Origin: Pseudomonadota bacterium
GTDB lineage: Bacteria > Pseudomonadota > Gammaproteobacteria > Berkiellales > Berkiellaceae
Reading direction: 5' to 3'
DNA length: 64,000 bases
NCBI GenBank assembly: GCA_018242045.1
Contig: JAFECR010000014.1
Location: 106,850 to 170,849, forward strand
The translations under genes were made by a program, and so were the position numbers. Under the pieces are notes generated by a model that saw nothing but the letters and a program-made list of their open reading frames with translations, was not told where the DNA came from and did not search any database. The stretch's first letter is position 1, and the number at the start of each line of letters is the position of its first letter. Below are positions 48,514 through 56,550 of this stretch, piece after piece.

Positions 48514-49770
48514 ATGAGTGATGATCAACTTGGCGGCTTAAAGGCATGGTGGGTTTGGATACTTGCCGTCACTTTCGTTGTATTTTTATTTAGTTTCCAG
48601 ACAGGTTATGCCATCGTTAATCCAAAGGTACAAGGCGAATTGAGTCTTTCTGTTGCTCAAATTGCTACCATTGCCGCGTTTTATACATGGGCATTTGCTA
48701 TTTTTCAATTCTTCAGTGGCGCAGTGCTGGATCGGCTAGGTGTTCGTCTAGTTTTGCCGATCTCAATTACGCTGGTCACCTTAGGTATTTTCCTTTTCGC
48801 AAATGCCAAAAGCTTTGAGATGTTGCTGCTATCGCAGGTTGTTGTTGCAATTGGTTCATGCACAGGTTTCGTTGGCGCAGGTTATGTGGGCGGTCAGTGG
48901 TTTGGCATGGCGAAGTTCAGTTTCATGTTTGGTCTTGTTCAAATGATAGCGGCGTTGACCTCAGCATTTTCGCAAAATCTAATCGGTTTAGCACTTGATG
49001 CGGTGACATGGCGAAAGCTTTTTAACCTAACAGCGGTATTTGGTGTAGTGCTAATGGTGCTTGGTTTCATGTTCATCCGAGATCCCAAACCTGTTGTTAG
49101 CGATCATAAAGGGAGCATCGGAGAGTTTTTTGCCTCGGTTGTAAAAGGTATGGTTGAGGTCTTAAAGATTGGACACATCTGGATTGCATCTCTCATTGGT
49201 GCATTGTCATTTGGCGCTATGCTGGCATTGGGTGTAGTTTGGATGCCAAAGATTTTAATGGTACATGGCTTGAGCGAACACACAGCGCATTTAGGCGCTT
49301 CGATGTTGTGGCTTGGACTTGCCGTTGGTAGTGCATTGATTCCTTATTGGTCCGATGCGATACGTAAGCGCAAAATGCCAATTGTTATCAGCAATGCTAT
49401 TCAGGTTGCCGCGATATTGGCGTTATTATATATCCCCGAACTTAGCTCTACTGTCGGAATGGCGCTTTGCTTTATTTTCGGGTTTTTCAACGCCGCCCAT
49501 ATGCTAGCATTCAGTACCTCAGCAGATGTTGTGCGCCCATTTCAGATCGGCACTTCAGCCGCTATAGTCAATGGCATTATGTTTATTGTAGGTGGCATTT
49601 TAATGAGCCGTCCTGGTGTTCGTATTGGTTGGGGTGTTGATGCTGGTATAGAAGCGAAATCGTTAGATCTGGCCCAATACGCAAGTTTACCGATCACTGC
49701 AGCAGTGATTCTTGCTTTCGTGATATCTATCCTAATGCGTGAAACCTATCCAGCAAGGAGCGAGCCATGA
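48514..49770 (+). CDS. MFS transporter, probably for purines
   Basis: ATG 48514 behind AGGGAGA gives ~418 residues; an upstream in-frame start would overlap guaD. About 12 membrane helices are visible, starting LKAWWVWILAVTFVVFLFSFQTGYAIVNP, with the MFS loop 2-3 motif FSGAVLDRLGVRLVLP and a long central loop near residues 190-205. It is an inner-membrane transporter; specificity for guanine or related purines is inferred only from the operon. Its stop overlaps the next start by 4 bp. Confidence 0.85.
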   Translation: MSDDQLGGLKAWWVWILAVTFVVFLFSFQTGYAIVNPKVQGELSLSVAQIATIAAFYTWAFAIFQFFSGAVLDRLGVRLVLPISITLVTLGIFLFANAKSFEMLLLSQVVVAIGSCTGFVGAGYVGGQWFGMAKFSFMFGLVQMIAALTSAFSQNLIGLALDAVTWRKLFNLTAVFGVVLMVLGFMFIRDPKPVVSDHKGSIGEFFASVVKGMVEVLKIGHIWIASLIGALSFGAMLALGVVWMPKILMVHGLSEHTAHLGASMLWLGLAVGSALIPYWSDAIRKRKMPIVISNAIQVAAILALLYIPELSSTVGMALCFIFGFFNAAHMLAFSTSADVVRPFQIGTSAAIVNGIMFIVGGILMSRPGVRIGWGVDAGIEAKSLDLAQYASLPITAAVILAFVISILMRETYPARSEP

Positions 49771-50672
49771 TGATCCAATTGCATCGAACCGCAATCAGAT
49801 CTTTGTTATTGGTTCTCTTATTTGCACCAAACGCATTTGCTGAAAAAGCGACAGAAACAGCACCCACTAAGCGTGCTAAGCAAGAAGCATCATCCAAACC
49901 CAGTGATAAGGAAACATCACCTCCTGAGCGTTCTCGTCAGCAGACATCAGCCAAAGGATTCTCGACTTCGGACGTGCAATTTCTCTATGGTAGCGCGTTC
50001 AAAGAACCAGGTTTTGATAGAGACATCGGGAAATTTACAGTAACTTTTGAGAACTCTTCAGGCTGGAGATGGGGCAGTAGCTATTTTTTTGTCGATTACC
50101 TCCGATCCAATTCTGCCGAAAATCATGCAACTGAGTTCTATAGCGAGTGGTATCCTTCTGCTAGCATTGGGAAGATTCTTGGGATTGAGGATCTCTTTCC
50201 TGGCAGACCGCTGAAAGATATTTTAATCACATTAGGATTCAACGCAGGAACAAAGAGCACGGGTGCTCAGCCATTCGTTTTTCTACCTGGGCTCACATTT
50301 GATTTTCAAATCCCGGGTTTTCAATTTTTTTCGCTTGGTGTTTATGCATATATCGATGATGGACGTTTTGATGGAGAGGATAATGGCTGTAACAAAACAA
50401 CTTACCAAATCACCCCTTCGTGGTCATTACCTTTTAAAATTGGCTGTGCACGTTTTAGGTTCGATGGCTTTGTCGATTTCATAGGCAGACATGCTGAATG
50501 TTCAAGTCAAGTAGTGGCGCAACCGACGATTAAGCTCGACCTTGGAGGCACTTTCAGTAACAAGCCTGACAAATTACTTGTTGGGGTCGAATGGGGCTAT
50601 ATGAAAAACAAATATGGTATCAAGGATCTTGATCAGACTGCTCCGCAAGCAGTAGTGATGTGGGTGTTTTAA
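49767..50672 (+). CDS. Outer-membrane nucleoside channel, Tsx/OmpK-like
   Basis: This 301-residue protein starts ATG 49767 with AAGGAG upstream. The N-terminal signal peptide (LLLVLLFAPNAFA) is followed by a Lys/Ser/Pro-rich stretch (~28-62) not usual in Tsx, and then the barrel: VQFLYGSAFKEPGFDRDIGKFTVTFENSSGWRWGSSYFFVDYL matches the Tsx/OmpK start, and the final strand ends WVF with a C-terminal Phe. It should let nucleosides or bases cross the outer membrane for the MFS transporter and deaminase in the operon. Confidence 0.85.
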   Translation: MMIQLHRTAIRSLLLVLLFAPNAFAEKATETAPTKRAKQEASSKPSDKETSPPERSRQQTSAKGFSTSDVQFLYGSAFKEPGFDRDIGKFTVTFENSSGWRWGSSYFFVDYLRSNSAENHATEFYSEWYPSASIGKILGIEDLFPGRPLKDILITLGFNAGTKSTGAQPFVFLPGLTFDFQIPGFQFFSLGVYAYIDDGRFDGEDNGCNKTTYQITPSWSLPFKIGCARFRFDGFVDFIGRHAECSSQVVAQPTIKLDLGGTFSNKPDKLLVGVEWGYMKNKYGIKDLDQTAPQAVVMWVF

Positions 50673-50710
50673 CATTTTGATCTGGATGGCAAATATTGAT
50701 CTTGAAATCC

Positions 50711-50729
50711 TTGCCGAACTTTTGCCGGA
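50711..50729 (+). repeat. Right-end motif of element 1 (possible integrase arm site)
   Basis: TTGCCGAACTTTTGCCGGA lies 97 bp before the att core and resembles TGCCGGAGTTTTGCCGGA (35373-35390) in the integrase 3' end. Both consist of two TGCC half-repeats. Confidence 0.6.
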
Positions 50730-50825
50730 TTCAGTCCTGCACAGTTATGCAAAGTACGGCATTTTGCAACGGACGCCGCACCCTAATTGTTATATATTTC
50801 AACAGGTTAATTTTAAAAAGGATAA

Positions 50826-50871
50826 CTACGAACCAGGCGGTCGGGAGTTCGAATCTCTCCGGGCGCGCCAA
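50826..50871 (+). repeat. att repeat 2 (attR of element 1, attL of element 2)
   Basis: The 46 bp are identical to the 3' half of tRNA-Arg (35257-35302). An integrase remnant ends 38 bp downstream, as the intact one does at 35337. Confidence 0.93.
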
Positions 50872-50909
50872 AAAAGTCCTGATAAAACCAGCATTTTTAA
50901 CAAAAACCT

Positions 50910-51221
50910 CTATCCTGCTTTACGATGTAAAATTACCAGTGCCGAAGTTTTGCCGTTCTGAGTTGCACACAGCCGCTCAGTTGCCTCAATCAATTCTTCA
51001 ACTTCTGGTGCAGAATAATGAGTCGTAATGTCACCATTACGATGACCCAATAATACTTTACGCGTTTCTAAAGGAACGCCTGCTGCACGAAGTCTGCGAC
51101 CAAATGTATGTTTGAGATCGTGTACTCTCACATCCTGTAATCCCACCGATCGACGAGCACGTCGCCAAGCTGTATTATTAATAAAGCTGATAGGCTTACC
51201 TCTATAGGTGAAGACAAATAA
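50910..51221 (-). pseudogene. Integrase remnant of element 2 (C-terminus only)
   Basis: About 104 codons match the end of the element 1 integrase: FVFTYRGKPIS, AWRRARRSVGLQDVRVHDLKHTFG, TRKVLLGHRNGDITTHYSAPEVEE, and NGKTSALVIL. Homology stops near 51221, where the sequence runs into an acetyltransferase gene. The N-terminal two thirds, including the first catalytic Arg, are gone. TGCCGAAGTTTTGCCG (50940-50955) is kept. Confidence 0.9.
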
Positions 51222-51247
51222 ATTTGTAAAATCCAGGAATTCCTTAG

Positions 51248-51778
51248 ATGTTTATTGAAACAGCTCGTTTAGTGCTTCGAGAACCTTTAAAAGAAGACGC
51301 TGTAATTCTTGGCTATCTATGGCTAAATGAAATAGTTCGTGCTTTTCTTGGAGGCACTATTGAAAATGAGCAGGTTTTAGAAAAAATAAATAATTTATTG
51401 CTTCATTGGCAACGTTATAAATTTGGTTTATGGGTTATTTGTGAAAAAGGAACTCATGAAGTGACAGGATTATGTGGTCCGCATTATTCTAATGATGGCA
51501 TAGAAATTTCCTATATGTTTTTTGCAAAATTTTGGGGGAAGGGTTTTGCTACTGAGGCTGTTAAGACTACTATAGACTATTGTTTCGATAAATTAAATAT
51601 AGAATCACTTATTGCTATCACGCAGAAAGCTAATATTAAATCATGCTCGCTACTTGAAAAATTACGCCTAAGACATATTAAAGATTTTGACCGTTACAAT
51701 GCGGTACAATCTCTTTATAAAATCACTAAGAAGGAATGGGAAGTCTACAAAAACGAGAAACTGAATAATGATTATTAA
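51248..51778 (+). CDS. GNAT acetyltransferase (RimJ/RimL type)
   Basis: This 176-residue protein begins FIETARLVLREPLKEDAVILGYLW and has EISYMFFAKFWGKGFATEAVKTTIDYCFD, the acetyl-CoA binding segment, and TQKANIKSCSLLEKLRLRHI. It acetylates a protein N-terminus or small molecule such as an antibiotic. It begins just past the integrase breakpoint and overlaps the next GNAT gene by 11 bp. The substrate is unknown. Confidence 0.85.
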   Translation: MFIETARLVLREPLKEDAVILGYLWLNEIVRAFLGGTIENEQVLEKINNLLLHWQRYKFGLWVICEKGTHEVTGLCGPHYSNDGIEISYMFFAKFWGKGFATEAVKTTIDYCFDKLNIESLIAITQKANIKSCSLLEKLRLRHIKDFDRYNAVQSLYKITKKEWEVYKNEKLNNDY

Positions 51779-52640
51779 ACCATATAATAAATTAGCTAAA
51801 GATAAGCTTTTAGAGTTTGTGGTTTCTCATCCTTGGAAACCGACTTGGTCATTAGAGCAGATTAATGAATTTATCCATTTTTTTACATCATCTCATGATT
51901 TAATTTTTGACTTGCATGTTCAAAGCGAACGTATTGCAGTAGCAATTTTAATTGATAAGATCAAAAATAAAGGAAATAATGCATGTTTGGAAATTTTGGG
52001 CTTAAACCAAAATTATGAAGTTTCTCAAATATATAATTACCTTGTTCAATCTGCTAAGCAAAATCTACCTCAAACGCGAGCAGGAATTGAGATTACTGTT
52101 GAAGAATCTTTAGATGAAATAAGAAGTTTGTTGTTGAAAGATGGATTTGCTTCATATTACGATATTTATGAAATGGAGTGTAAACTTAATAATGCTGTCT
52201 GGGTTCAAAGCACTGGGATGTCTACTCTGTTAAATCAAGATTTATTGGAATGCTATCAAGTAATGATAGAAGCTTTCAAAGATAATCCAGAAATGGCAAT
52301 TCCAAACTTTGACGATTGGAAATCAGCTAAAGAATCGAATAATACTCTAACATGGGTGTATAAAGAATCTAATAAAATTATTGGCTTTTTAAATTTAGAT
52401 ATTAATGTTGAACACAAAGAGGGCGAGATCAGAACAATAGGGGTGTTACCTAATTACCGCAAGCACGGTATTGGGAACAAACTACTATCTTATGGGCTCA
52501 GCTATCTTAAAATAAATGGATTGATTAACTGCCATTTGACTGTAGCAACTCAAAATGAAGGAGCTCTTCGGCTCTATTATAATCTAGGATTTAAAGTTAT
52601 AAATCATTTTAAAGTTTATTGTTGGAAATCAAATTTGTAG
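51768..52640 (+). CDS. GNAT acetyltransferase (two-domain)
   Basis: This 290-residue protein has a variable N-terminal half and a canonical GNAT C-terminal half: IIGFLNLDI, GEIRTIGVLPNYRKHGIGNKLLSYGL and VATQNEGALRLYYNLGFKVI. The N-terminal half also has GNAT-like strands, so it may be a tandem domain enzyme. It overlaps the preceding GNAT. The start region of this gene recurs degraded at 58310-58390 in element 3. Confidence 0.83.
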   Translation: MIIKPYNKLAKDKLLEFVVSHPWKPTWSLEQINEFIHFFTSSHDLIFDLHVQSERIAVAILIDKIKNKGNNACLEILGLNQNYEVSQIYNYLVQSAKQNLPQTRAGIEITVEESLDEIRSLLLKDGFASYYDIYEMECKLNNAVWVQSTGMSTLLNQDLLECYQVMIEAFKDNPEMAIPNFDDWKSAKESNNTLTWVYKESNKIIGFLNLDINVEHKEGEIRTIGVLPNYRKHGIGNKLLSYGLSYLKINGLINCHLTVATQNEGALRLYYNLGFKVINHFKVYCWKSNL

Positions 52641-52673
52641 TAATAGTGGAAAGTTTTTATCTTCAGGATTAAA

Positions 52674-53693
52674 TCAGATTTTTTTATAAAACTCTATTGC
52701 TCTGTTGACGGCAATTTGATAATAACCCCTTACTTGCGGGTTATCTCTTCGTATTTCAAGCCAAGCAATCGTCATTAATTTGATGCTAAGCATGAAATAG
52801 GGAAGTAAATTAATGTCTTGTTGGGTTAGCGGCATGTGTTCTGCGTAGCCGTGTAGCAAAGAATCTTGTAAGCTTTGAAAATTCTTTCTTTCGTTACCCT
52901 CAGCGACATGTTCAAAAGCGCATAATGCAGTTCCTAAATCAACTCCATACAGTCCCATTCCACAATCATCAAAATCGATTACAGCATACTTGCCTTTATT
53001 GACTAGAATGTTGTTAGGCTGCATATCACCATGAATCAGGCCATATTTTTCTTTATGTAATTTTTCATATTGTTTTAGTTTATGATGGGTTACCTTTCTA
53101 GCCTGAGTGATCAGCTTTTGCTGATTCGGTGTTACATCGTGAAGCTTTTCTATGTTATAAAATTTTGCTTTAGAAGTACCTACTAGGCTATCAGCATTCC
53201 AATAGATGCGATGTTTGATGTTTAAATGCCTTCCACTTTCTTGAAGTTGAGAAATGAGTTTGCCAAGGTTTAATGCATAACTTTCGTTAATGGTTTTCCA
53301 TTTTGTTTTGCCAGGTAACCATTCAAATAGTGTACAAAATCGAGGAGAAGACATCATTGGGTGAAAACATTCAATTGCGAATTTACCATAGTTATTTTTT
53401 ATCGGCGTAGGGACTAAAATATTTGTCTTATTTTTAATATGGTTTAACCATTTTATCTCTTCATATATTGCCGGTTCATTGTGAAATATTTTAGGATTAA
53501 TTCTTAACTGAAATTGCTTATTTTTATTATCAGTAACTCTAAAAATCGCATTGGCGCTAAGTTTGATAAATTCGATCGATCTAACTTTAATTGGATAATC
53601 ACCTAAAGCAATTTCTGCCAATGCCCTTAACCTTTTGACTTTCGATAGATAGGATGCTTGTTCAAAGGTTACCATGATTGTTTTCTTCATCAA
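52674..53693 (-). CDS. Aminoglycoside phosphotransferase-family kinase
   Basis: This 339-residue protein has the APH/choline kinase fold: N-lobe FRVTDNKNKQFQLRINPK, catalytic loop GLIHGDMQPNNILV and metal-binding YAVIDFDDCGMG. It is intact, so it could phosphorylate an aminoglycoside, a sugar, choline or homoserine. No resistance phenotype should be assumed from the family name. It faces the GNAT genes convergently. Confidence 0.85.
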   Translation of the reverse strand: MMKKTIMVTFEQASYLSKVKRLRALAEIALGDYPIKVRSIEFIKLSANAIFRVTDNKNKQFQLRINPKIFHNEPAIYEEIKWLNHIKNKTNILVPTPIKNNYGKFAIECFHPMMSSPRFCTLFEWLPGKTKWKTINESYALNLGKLISQLQESGRHLNIKHRIYWNADSLVGTSKAKFYNIEKLHDVTPNQQKLITQARKVTHHKLKQYEKLHKEKYGLIHGDMQPNNILVNKGKYAVIDFDDCGMGLYGVDLGTALCAFEHVAEGNERKNFQSLQDSLLHGYAEHMPLTQQDINLLPYFMLSIKLMTIAWLEIRRDNPQVRGYYQIAVNRAIEFYKKI

Positions 53694-53738
53694 ATTGTTG
53701 AATTGTAAGTATTTCTAACATGATTTTGTAATTGAAAT

Positions 53739-53848
53739 TTACGCAAATTCTTCTTGAAGCAGAGCCCGAACAACACCTAAAAACTTCGTTTTTGCAGTAA
53801 CCAATTGTTGCTGAAATAATCGATTAAGCGGTTGTAAATATTGTTTAC
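53739..53848 (-). pseudogene. Remnant 3' end of S24/LexA-like phage repressor
   Basis: On the minus strand this codes for KQYLQPLNRLFQQQLVT, KTKF and GVVRALLQEEFA plus stop, almost the same as the end of the repressor at 60172-60780. The rest of the gene is missing, and homology ends where the nhaA remnant begins. It shows element 2 once carried the same repressor. Confidence 0.88.
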
Positions 53849-54981
53849 TGCCCTACCTCGCTTGATAAAAGATAACTCTTCCCAGCCCTCCAAAAAGGTA
53901 ATTCAATTTATTAGAAGCGAGTCCTTCGCGGGTATATTACTTGTCTTAGTTAGTGGTTGTGCATTTATAGTTGCAAACTCCCCATGGCAACATATATATC
54001 AAGCATTAATTGAGTCAAATCTTTTCATTGGAATTAACGATTACAAATTATCCAAACCTATACTTTTATGGGTTAATGATGGCTTGATGGCAATTTACTT
54101 TTTATTGATTGGGTTGGAATTAAAAAGAGAGGTACTAGAGGGGCATTTATCAACACTTTCTCAAATCATCCTTCCTGGATCTGCAGCGTTGGGCGGTATT
54201 ATTATCCCAGCACTCATCTTTTATGGGTTTAACCATGATCACTATCTAGCATTAACTGGCTGGCCATTCCCACAGCTACTGACATCGCATTTTCTCTTGG
54301 AATTTTAGCTTTGCTAGGAAACCGTATTCCAAGCTCTTTAAAAATATTTTTAATGACAATTGCAATTTTTGATGATTTCATAGCCATATTGATTATTGCG
54401 ATATTTTACACAGGAAATTTATCAACATTATCTCTTATTCTTGCGAGCGTCGCTATTGCTTTCCTCACTTTATTAAATCGGTTTAACGTAAAAGCGCTCT
54501 CTATTTACTTTTTTGTTGGGGTGTTACTTTGGTTCTTTGTGCTTAAATCCGGAGTTCATGCCACGCTCGCTGGTGTGGTATTGGCTTTCACTATACCAAA
54601 TACTATTAAAGGAAAGTTGATTTCTCCTCTAAAAGCGATTGAACATAATTTACAACCTTGGGTTGCATTTTTTATAATACCCTTATTTGCATTCACAAAT
54701 TCCGGCATTACCTTCCATGAGGTTAGTTTAGGAGATTTCTTAAACCCACTCACCTTAGGGATCGCATTAGGACTATTTTTTGGAAAACAAATTGGAATTT
54801 TTGGTACGACATTTCTTTTGATAAAGCTCAAAGCTGCATCTCTCCCCAATAAAACAAATTGGCCCTTGCCTTTGAACAATACGGCAGGGATTTTACGCTA
54901 TTGAGCAGAATGGGGATATTTGCAGGATCGATTGCGTCAGCACTTTTGGGTTATTTTATTTTAAAAAGTAACTCAAAATAA
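53841..54981 (+). pseudogene. nhaA: Na+/H+ antiporter NhaA, broken
   Basis: Conserved NhaA blocks are spread over two frames and a third tail: LWVNDGLMAIYFLLIGLELKREV, then after a 1-base loss near 54263 ATDIAFSLGILALLGNRIP, LKIFLMTIAIFDDFIAILIIAIF, LKSGVHATLAGVVLAF, PWVAFFIIPLFAFTNSGI. A second lesion near 54860 removes about 20 codons of the helix XI region, and the tail continues as FEQYGRDFTLL, MGIFAGSIASALLGYFIL. The 5' end is also fused to the repressor remnant, with no good start. Confidence 0.88.
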
Positions 54982-55035
54982 CTATGTTGATCGAATTTAT
55001 ATCTTAGCTTGTATTTTTCTGAGCATATTTGAAAC

Positions 55036-55305
55036 TTAAGAGTAAATAAGAATACAACTTACAGCCAATAAAGCACCAATGACAGCTAATATGTTAGAAG
55101 CAATTAGTGCTTTGTTTTTTAGTGTGATTCCATAAAACAACCAACTCATCACCGAAATTAGTCCGAATGAAAAAGCTAACAATGAAACATCATTTGCACT
55201 TTGATAAATGTAGATTTTATAAGCTTGCAGATAAAACACCATTGAGCTAAGTGAACCTACAACAATCATATAATTTTCATATAGTCTAAACAGTTTTGTT
55301 TTCAT
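55036..55305 (-). CDS. SemiSWEET-like PQ-loop transporter
   Basis: This 89-residue protein has three membrane helices: YMIVVGSLSSMVFYLQAYKIY, VSLLAFSFGLISVMSWLFYGI and KALIASNILAVIGALLAVSCILI. Size and three-helix layout match SemiSWEET, which works as a dimer to move sugars down a gradient across the inner membrane. The classic PQ is not obvious in the first helix, where LQAYKIY stands. Confidence 0.72.
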   Translation of the reverse strand: MKTKLFRLYENYMIVVGSLSSMVFYLQAYKIYIYQSANDVSLLAFSFGLISVMSWLFYGITLKNKALIASNILAVIGALLAVSCILIYS

Positions 55306-55357
55306 TATTTCTACACTTATCTAATAAATACCTTATGAATTAACTAGAATTAATCAT

Positions 55358-55621
55358 CTATATAATTGATAGGCTGTTGTTTTGAATGCAGTTCACCATT
55401 TCAGCAAATATAGCCACATTCAGAATCTGTAATACACCATAACCTTCAAACAAAGCAGTTAATCCGCCACCAATGCCGGCAGTTATAAACCCTGATAAAT
55501 AAAAATTATTCCTATTACTGACGGTATAGCCTACAGTCCCAAGAGTAGCTCCCCAAAAAAATGGGGGTAAAATGATACCTCCCTTAACATCACCGGCTTT
55601 CTTCTCGTCTAGAACTTCCAT
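55358..55621 (-). CDS. Small Gly-Gly leader peptide, bacteriocin-like
   Basis: This 87-residue protein starts MEVLDEKKAGDVKGG, a short charged leader ending in Gly-Gly, as in class II bacteriocin and RiPP-like precursors cut by a PCAT-type ABC exporter. The rest is hydrophobic and Gly-rich (TAGIGGGLTALFEGYG). No immunity or export gene is visible nearby, so function is uncertain. The ribosome-binding site is weak. It could also be an ordinary small membrane protein. Confidence 0.5.
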   Translation of the reverse strand: MEVLDEKKAGDVKGGIILPPFFWGATLGTVGYTVSNRNNFYLSGFITAGIGGGLTALFEGYGVLQILNVAIFAEMVNCIQNNSLSII

Positions 55622-55929
55622 CGCAGGTTACCCAATAAAATTACGTATTACAAAAAAAGTCGCTTATGTAAATTATTTTTGATCATGCTCGTAATTGTAA
55701 AGGGTTATTTATTAGAATCACAATAGTAATAGTTAGAAAAATAAACCAGGTGGTGCTGGTGCAAGAATAATGTGCAAGCATGCTTAATAATTTTTATTTA
55801 AGTTAAAGCCTATCTTGGGATTAATATGAAGCTGTTGTAAATTGACAAAAGAGTCACGACTGATGGTTGGGTTTGCTTAACAGTGTATGGTCTAACCATT
55901 AGATGAAATTACCATATACCTCTTTCAAA
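55622..55929. other. Intergenic stretch without recognisable content
   Basis: About 308 AT-rich bases hold no convincing gene, RNA or repeat. Confidence 0.5.
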
Positions 55930-56271
55930 TTATCGAAAGATGAAGTAAACAGCACCGATCATACATAAGCTCGCCCATAAGAAATTTAAAGAAAGTGGTT
56001 GCCGCATATAAAAAATAGCAAAAGGTATAAAAATTGATAAAGTGATAACTTCTTGCAAGATTTTGAGTTGGGATAGGGTAAGTCCAGCATCGTTAAAACC
56101 TATTCGATTAGCGGGCACTTGAAAAATATACTCGAAAAAAGCAATTCCCCAGCTGACTAAAATGGCTACCCAAAGGACTTTATTATTTAGGTTTTTTAAA
56201 TGAGCGTACCAGGCAAAAGTCATAAACAAATTCGAGGCGCCTAGCAAAAACAATGTTTTAGTGAGATTCAT
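55930..56271 (-). CDS. DUF486 / DMT-type small membrane protein
   Basis: This 113-residue protein has four membrane helices: TLFLLGASNLFMTFAWYAHL, KVLWVAILVSWGIAFFEYIFQVPANRIG, LTLSQLKILQEVITLSIFIPFAIFYM and LSLNFLWASLCMIGAVYFIF. The FEYIFQVPANRIG and LKILQEVITL blocks identify DUF486 of the drug/metabolite transporter superfamily. The function is not known. Confidence 0.88.
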   Translation of the reverse strand: MNLTKTLFLLGASNLFMTFAWYAHLKNLNNKVLWVAILVSWGIAFFEYIFQVPANRIGFNDAGLTLSQLKILQEVITLSIFIPFAIFYMRQPLSLNFLWASLCMIGAVYFIFR

Positions 56272-56366
56272 TCAGTTAACGTTTTTAACGGGAAAATTGA
56301 TTTATATCAGAATTGATGACGGGTGTATATAGTTTTACATCTAACAAACCTATAATGGTAAAATCC

Positions 56367-56385
56367 TTGCCGAAGTTTTGCCGGG
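56367..56385 (+). repeat. Right-end motif of element 2
   Basis: TTGCCGAAGTTTTGCCGGG lies about 97 bp before the third att copy. It matches the motif at 50711 and those inside the integrase 3' ends (35373, 50940). The following GATCAGTCCTGC and TTATGC also recall 50728-50756 (TTCAGTCCTGC, TTATGC). Confidence 0.6.
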
Positions 56386-56481
56386 ATCAGTCCTGCTGTG
56401 TTATGCTTAGTCCTGCTTTTTTGCAACGAGGCGCCACCAAAATTGTTAATAAAATCAATAACTTAAAATTAACAATGCTGG

Positions 56482-56527
56482 CTACGAACCAGGCGGTCGG
56501 CCGTTCGAATCGGTCCGGGCGCGCCAA
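56482..56527 (+). repeat. att repeat 3, variant tRNA-Arg 3' half
   Basis: The 46 bp match the tRNA-Arg 3' half except for four bases, all in the T-arm stem, and these changes keep the stem paired (GGGAG/CTCTC becomes GGCCG/CGGTC). The match to the tRNA extends a few bases upstream (CTGG). The element 3 integrase ends 23 bp downstream. Confidence 0.9.
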
Positions 56528-56550
56528 GAAATCGTAATAAAATCAAGTAA

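Larger units (their letters stand above)
35257..50871. mobile_element. Integrative element 1 in tRNA-Arg (15.6 kb)
   Basis: The element is bounded by exact 46-bp copies of the tRNA-Arg 3' half and starts with an intact tyrosine recombinase. It holds a replication-like operon (HTH protein, winged-helix protein, family A DNA polymerase, two unknowns), a candidate three-gene defence cassette, AbiE, and a purine uptake module. I saw no conjugation, relaxase or virion genes, so it is an integrative element that may be mobilised by others. Confidence 0.88.
50826..56527. mobile_element. Element 2, degraded (5.7 kb)
   Basis: The segment lies between the second and third att repeats. It retains only the integrase C-terminus, lacks the HTH, polymerase or phage genes, and holds acetyltransferases, a phosphotransferase, a remnant repressor, a broken nhaA and small membrane or secreted proteins. 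It is probably immobile on its own. Confidence 0.72.

Noticed and set aside
50677..51028. Two overlapping open frames at the right end of element 1
   Set aside because: They run through the TGCC motif, the att core and the antisense of the integrase remnant, and match no protein pattern.
52674..53693. Aminoglycoside resistance gene
   Set aside because: The kinase fold is clear, but nothing shows which substrate is used; a resistance call would be unsupported.
56313..56537. Open frame at the right end of element 2
   Set aside because: It only translates the right-end motif and att repeat.
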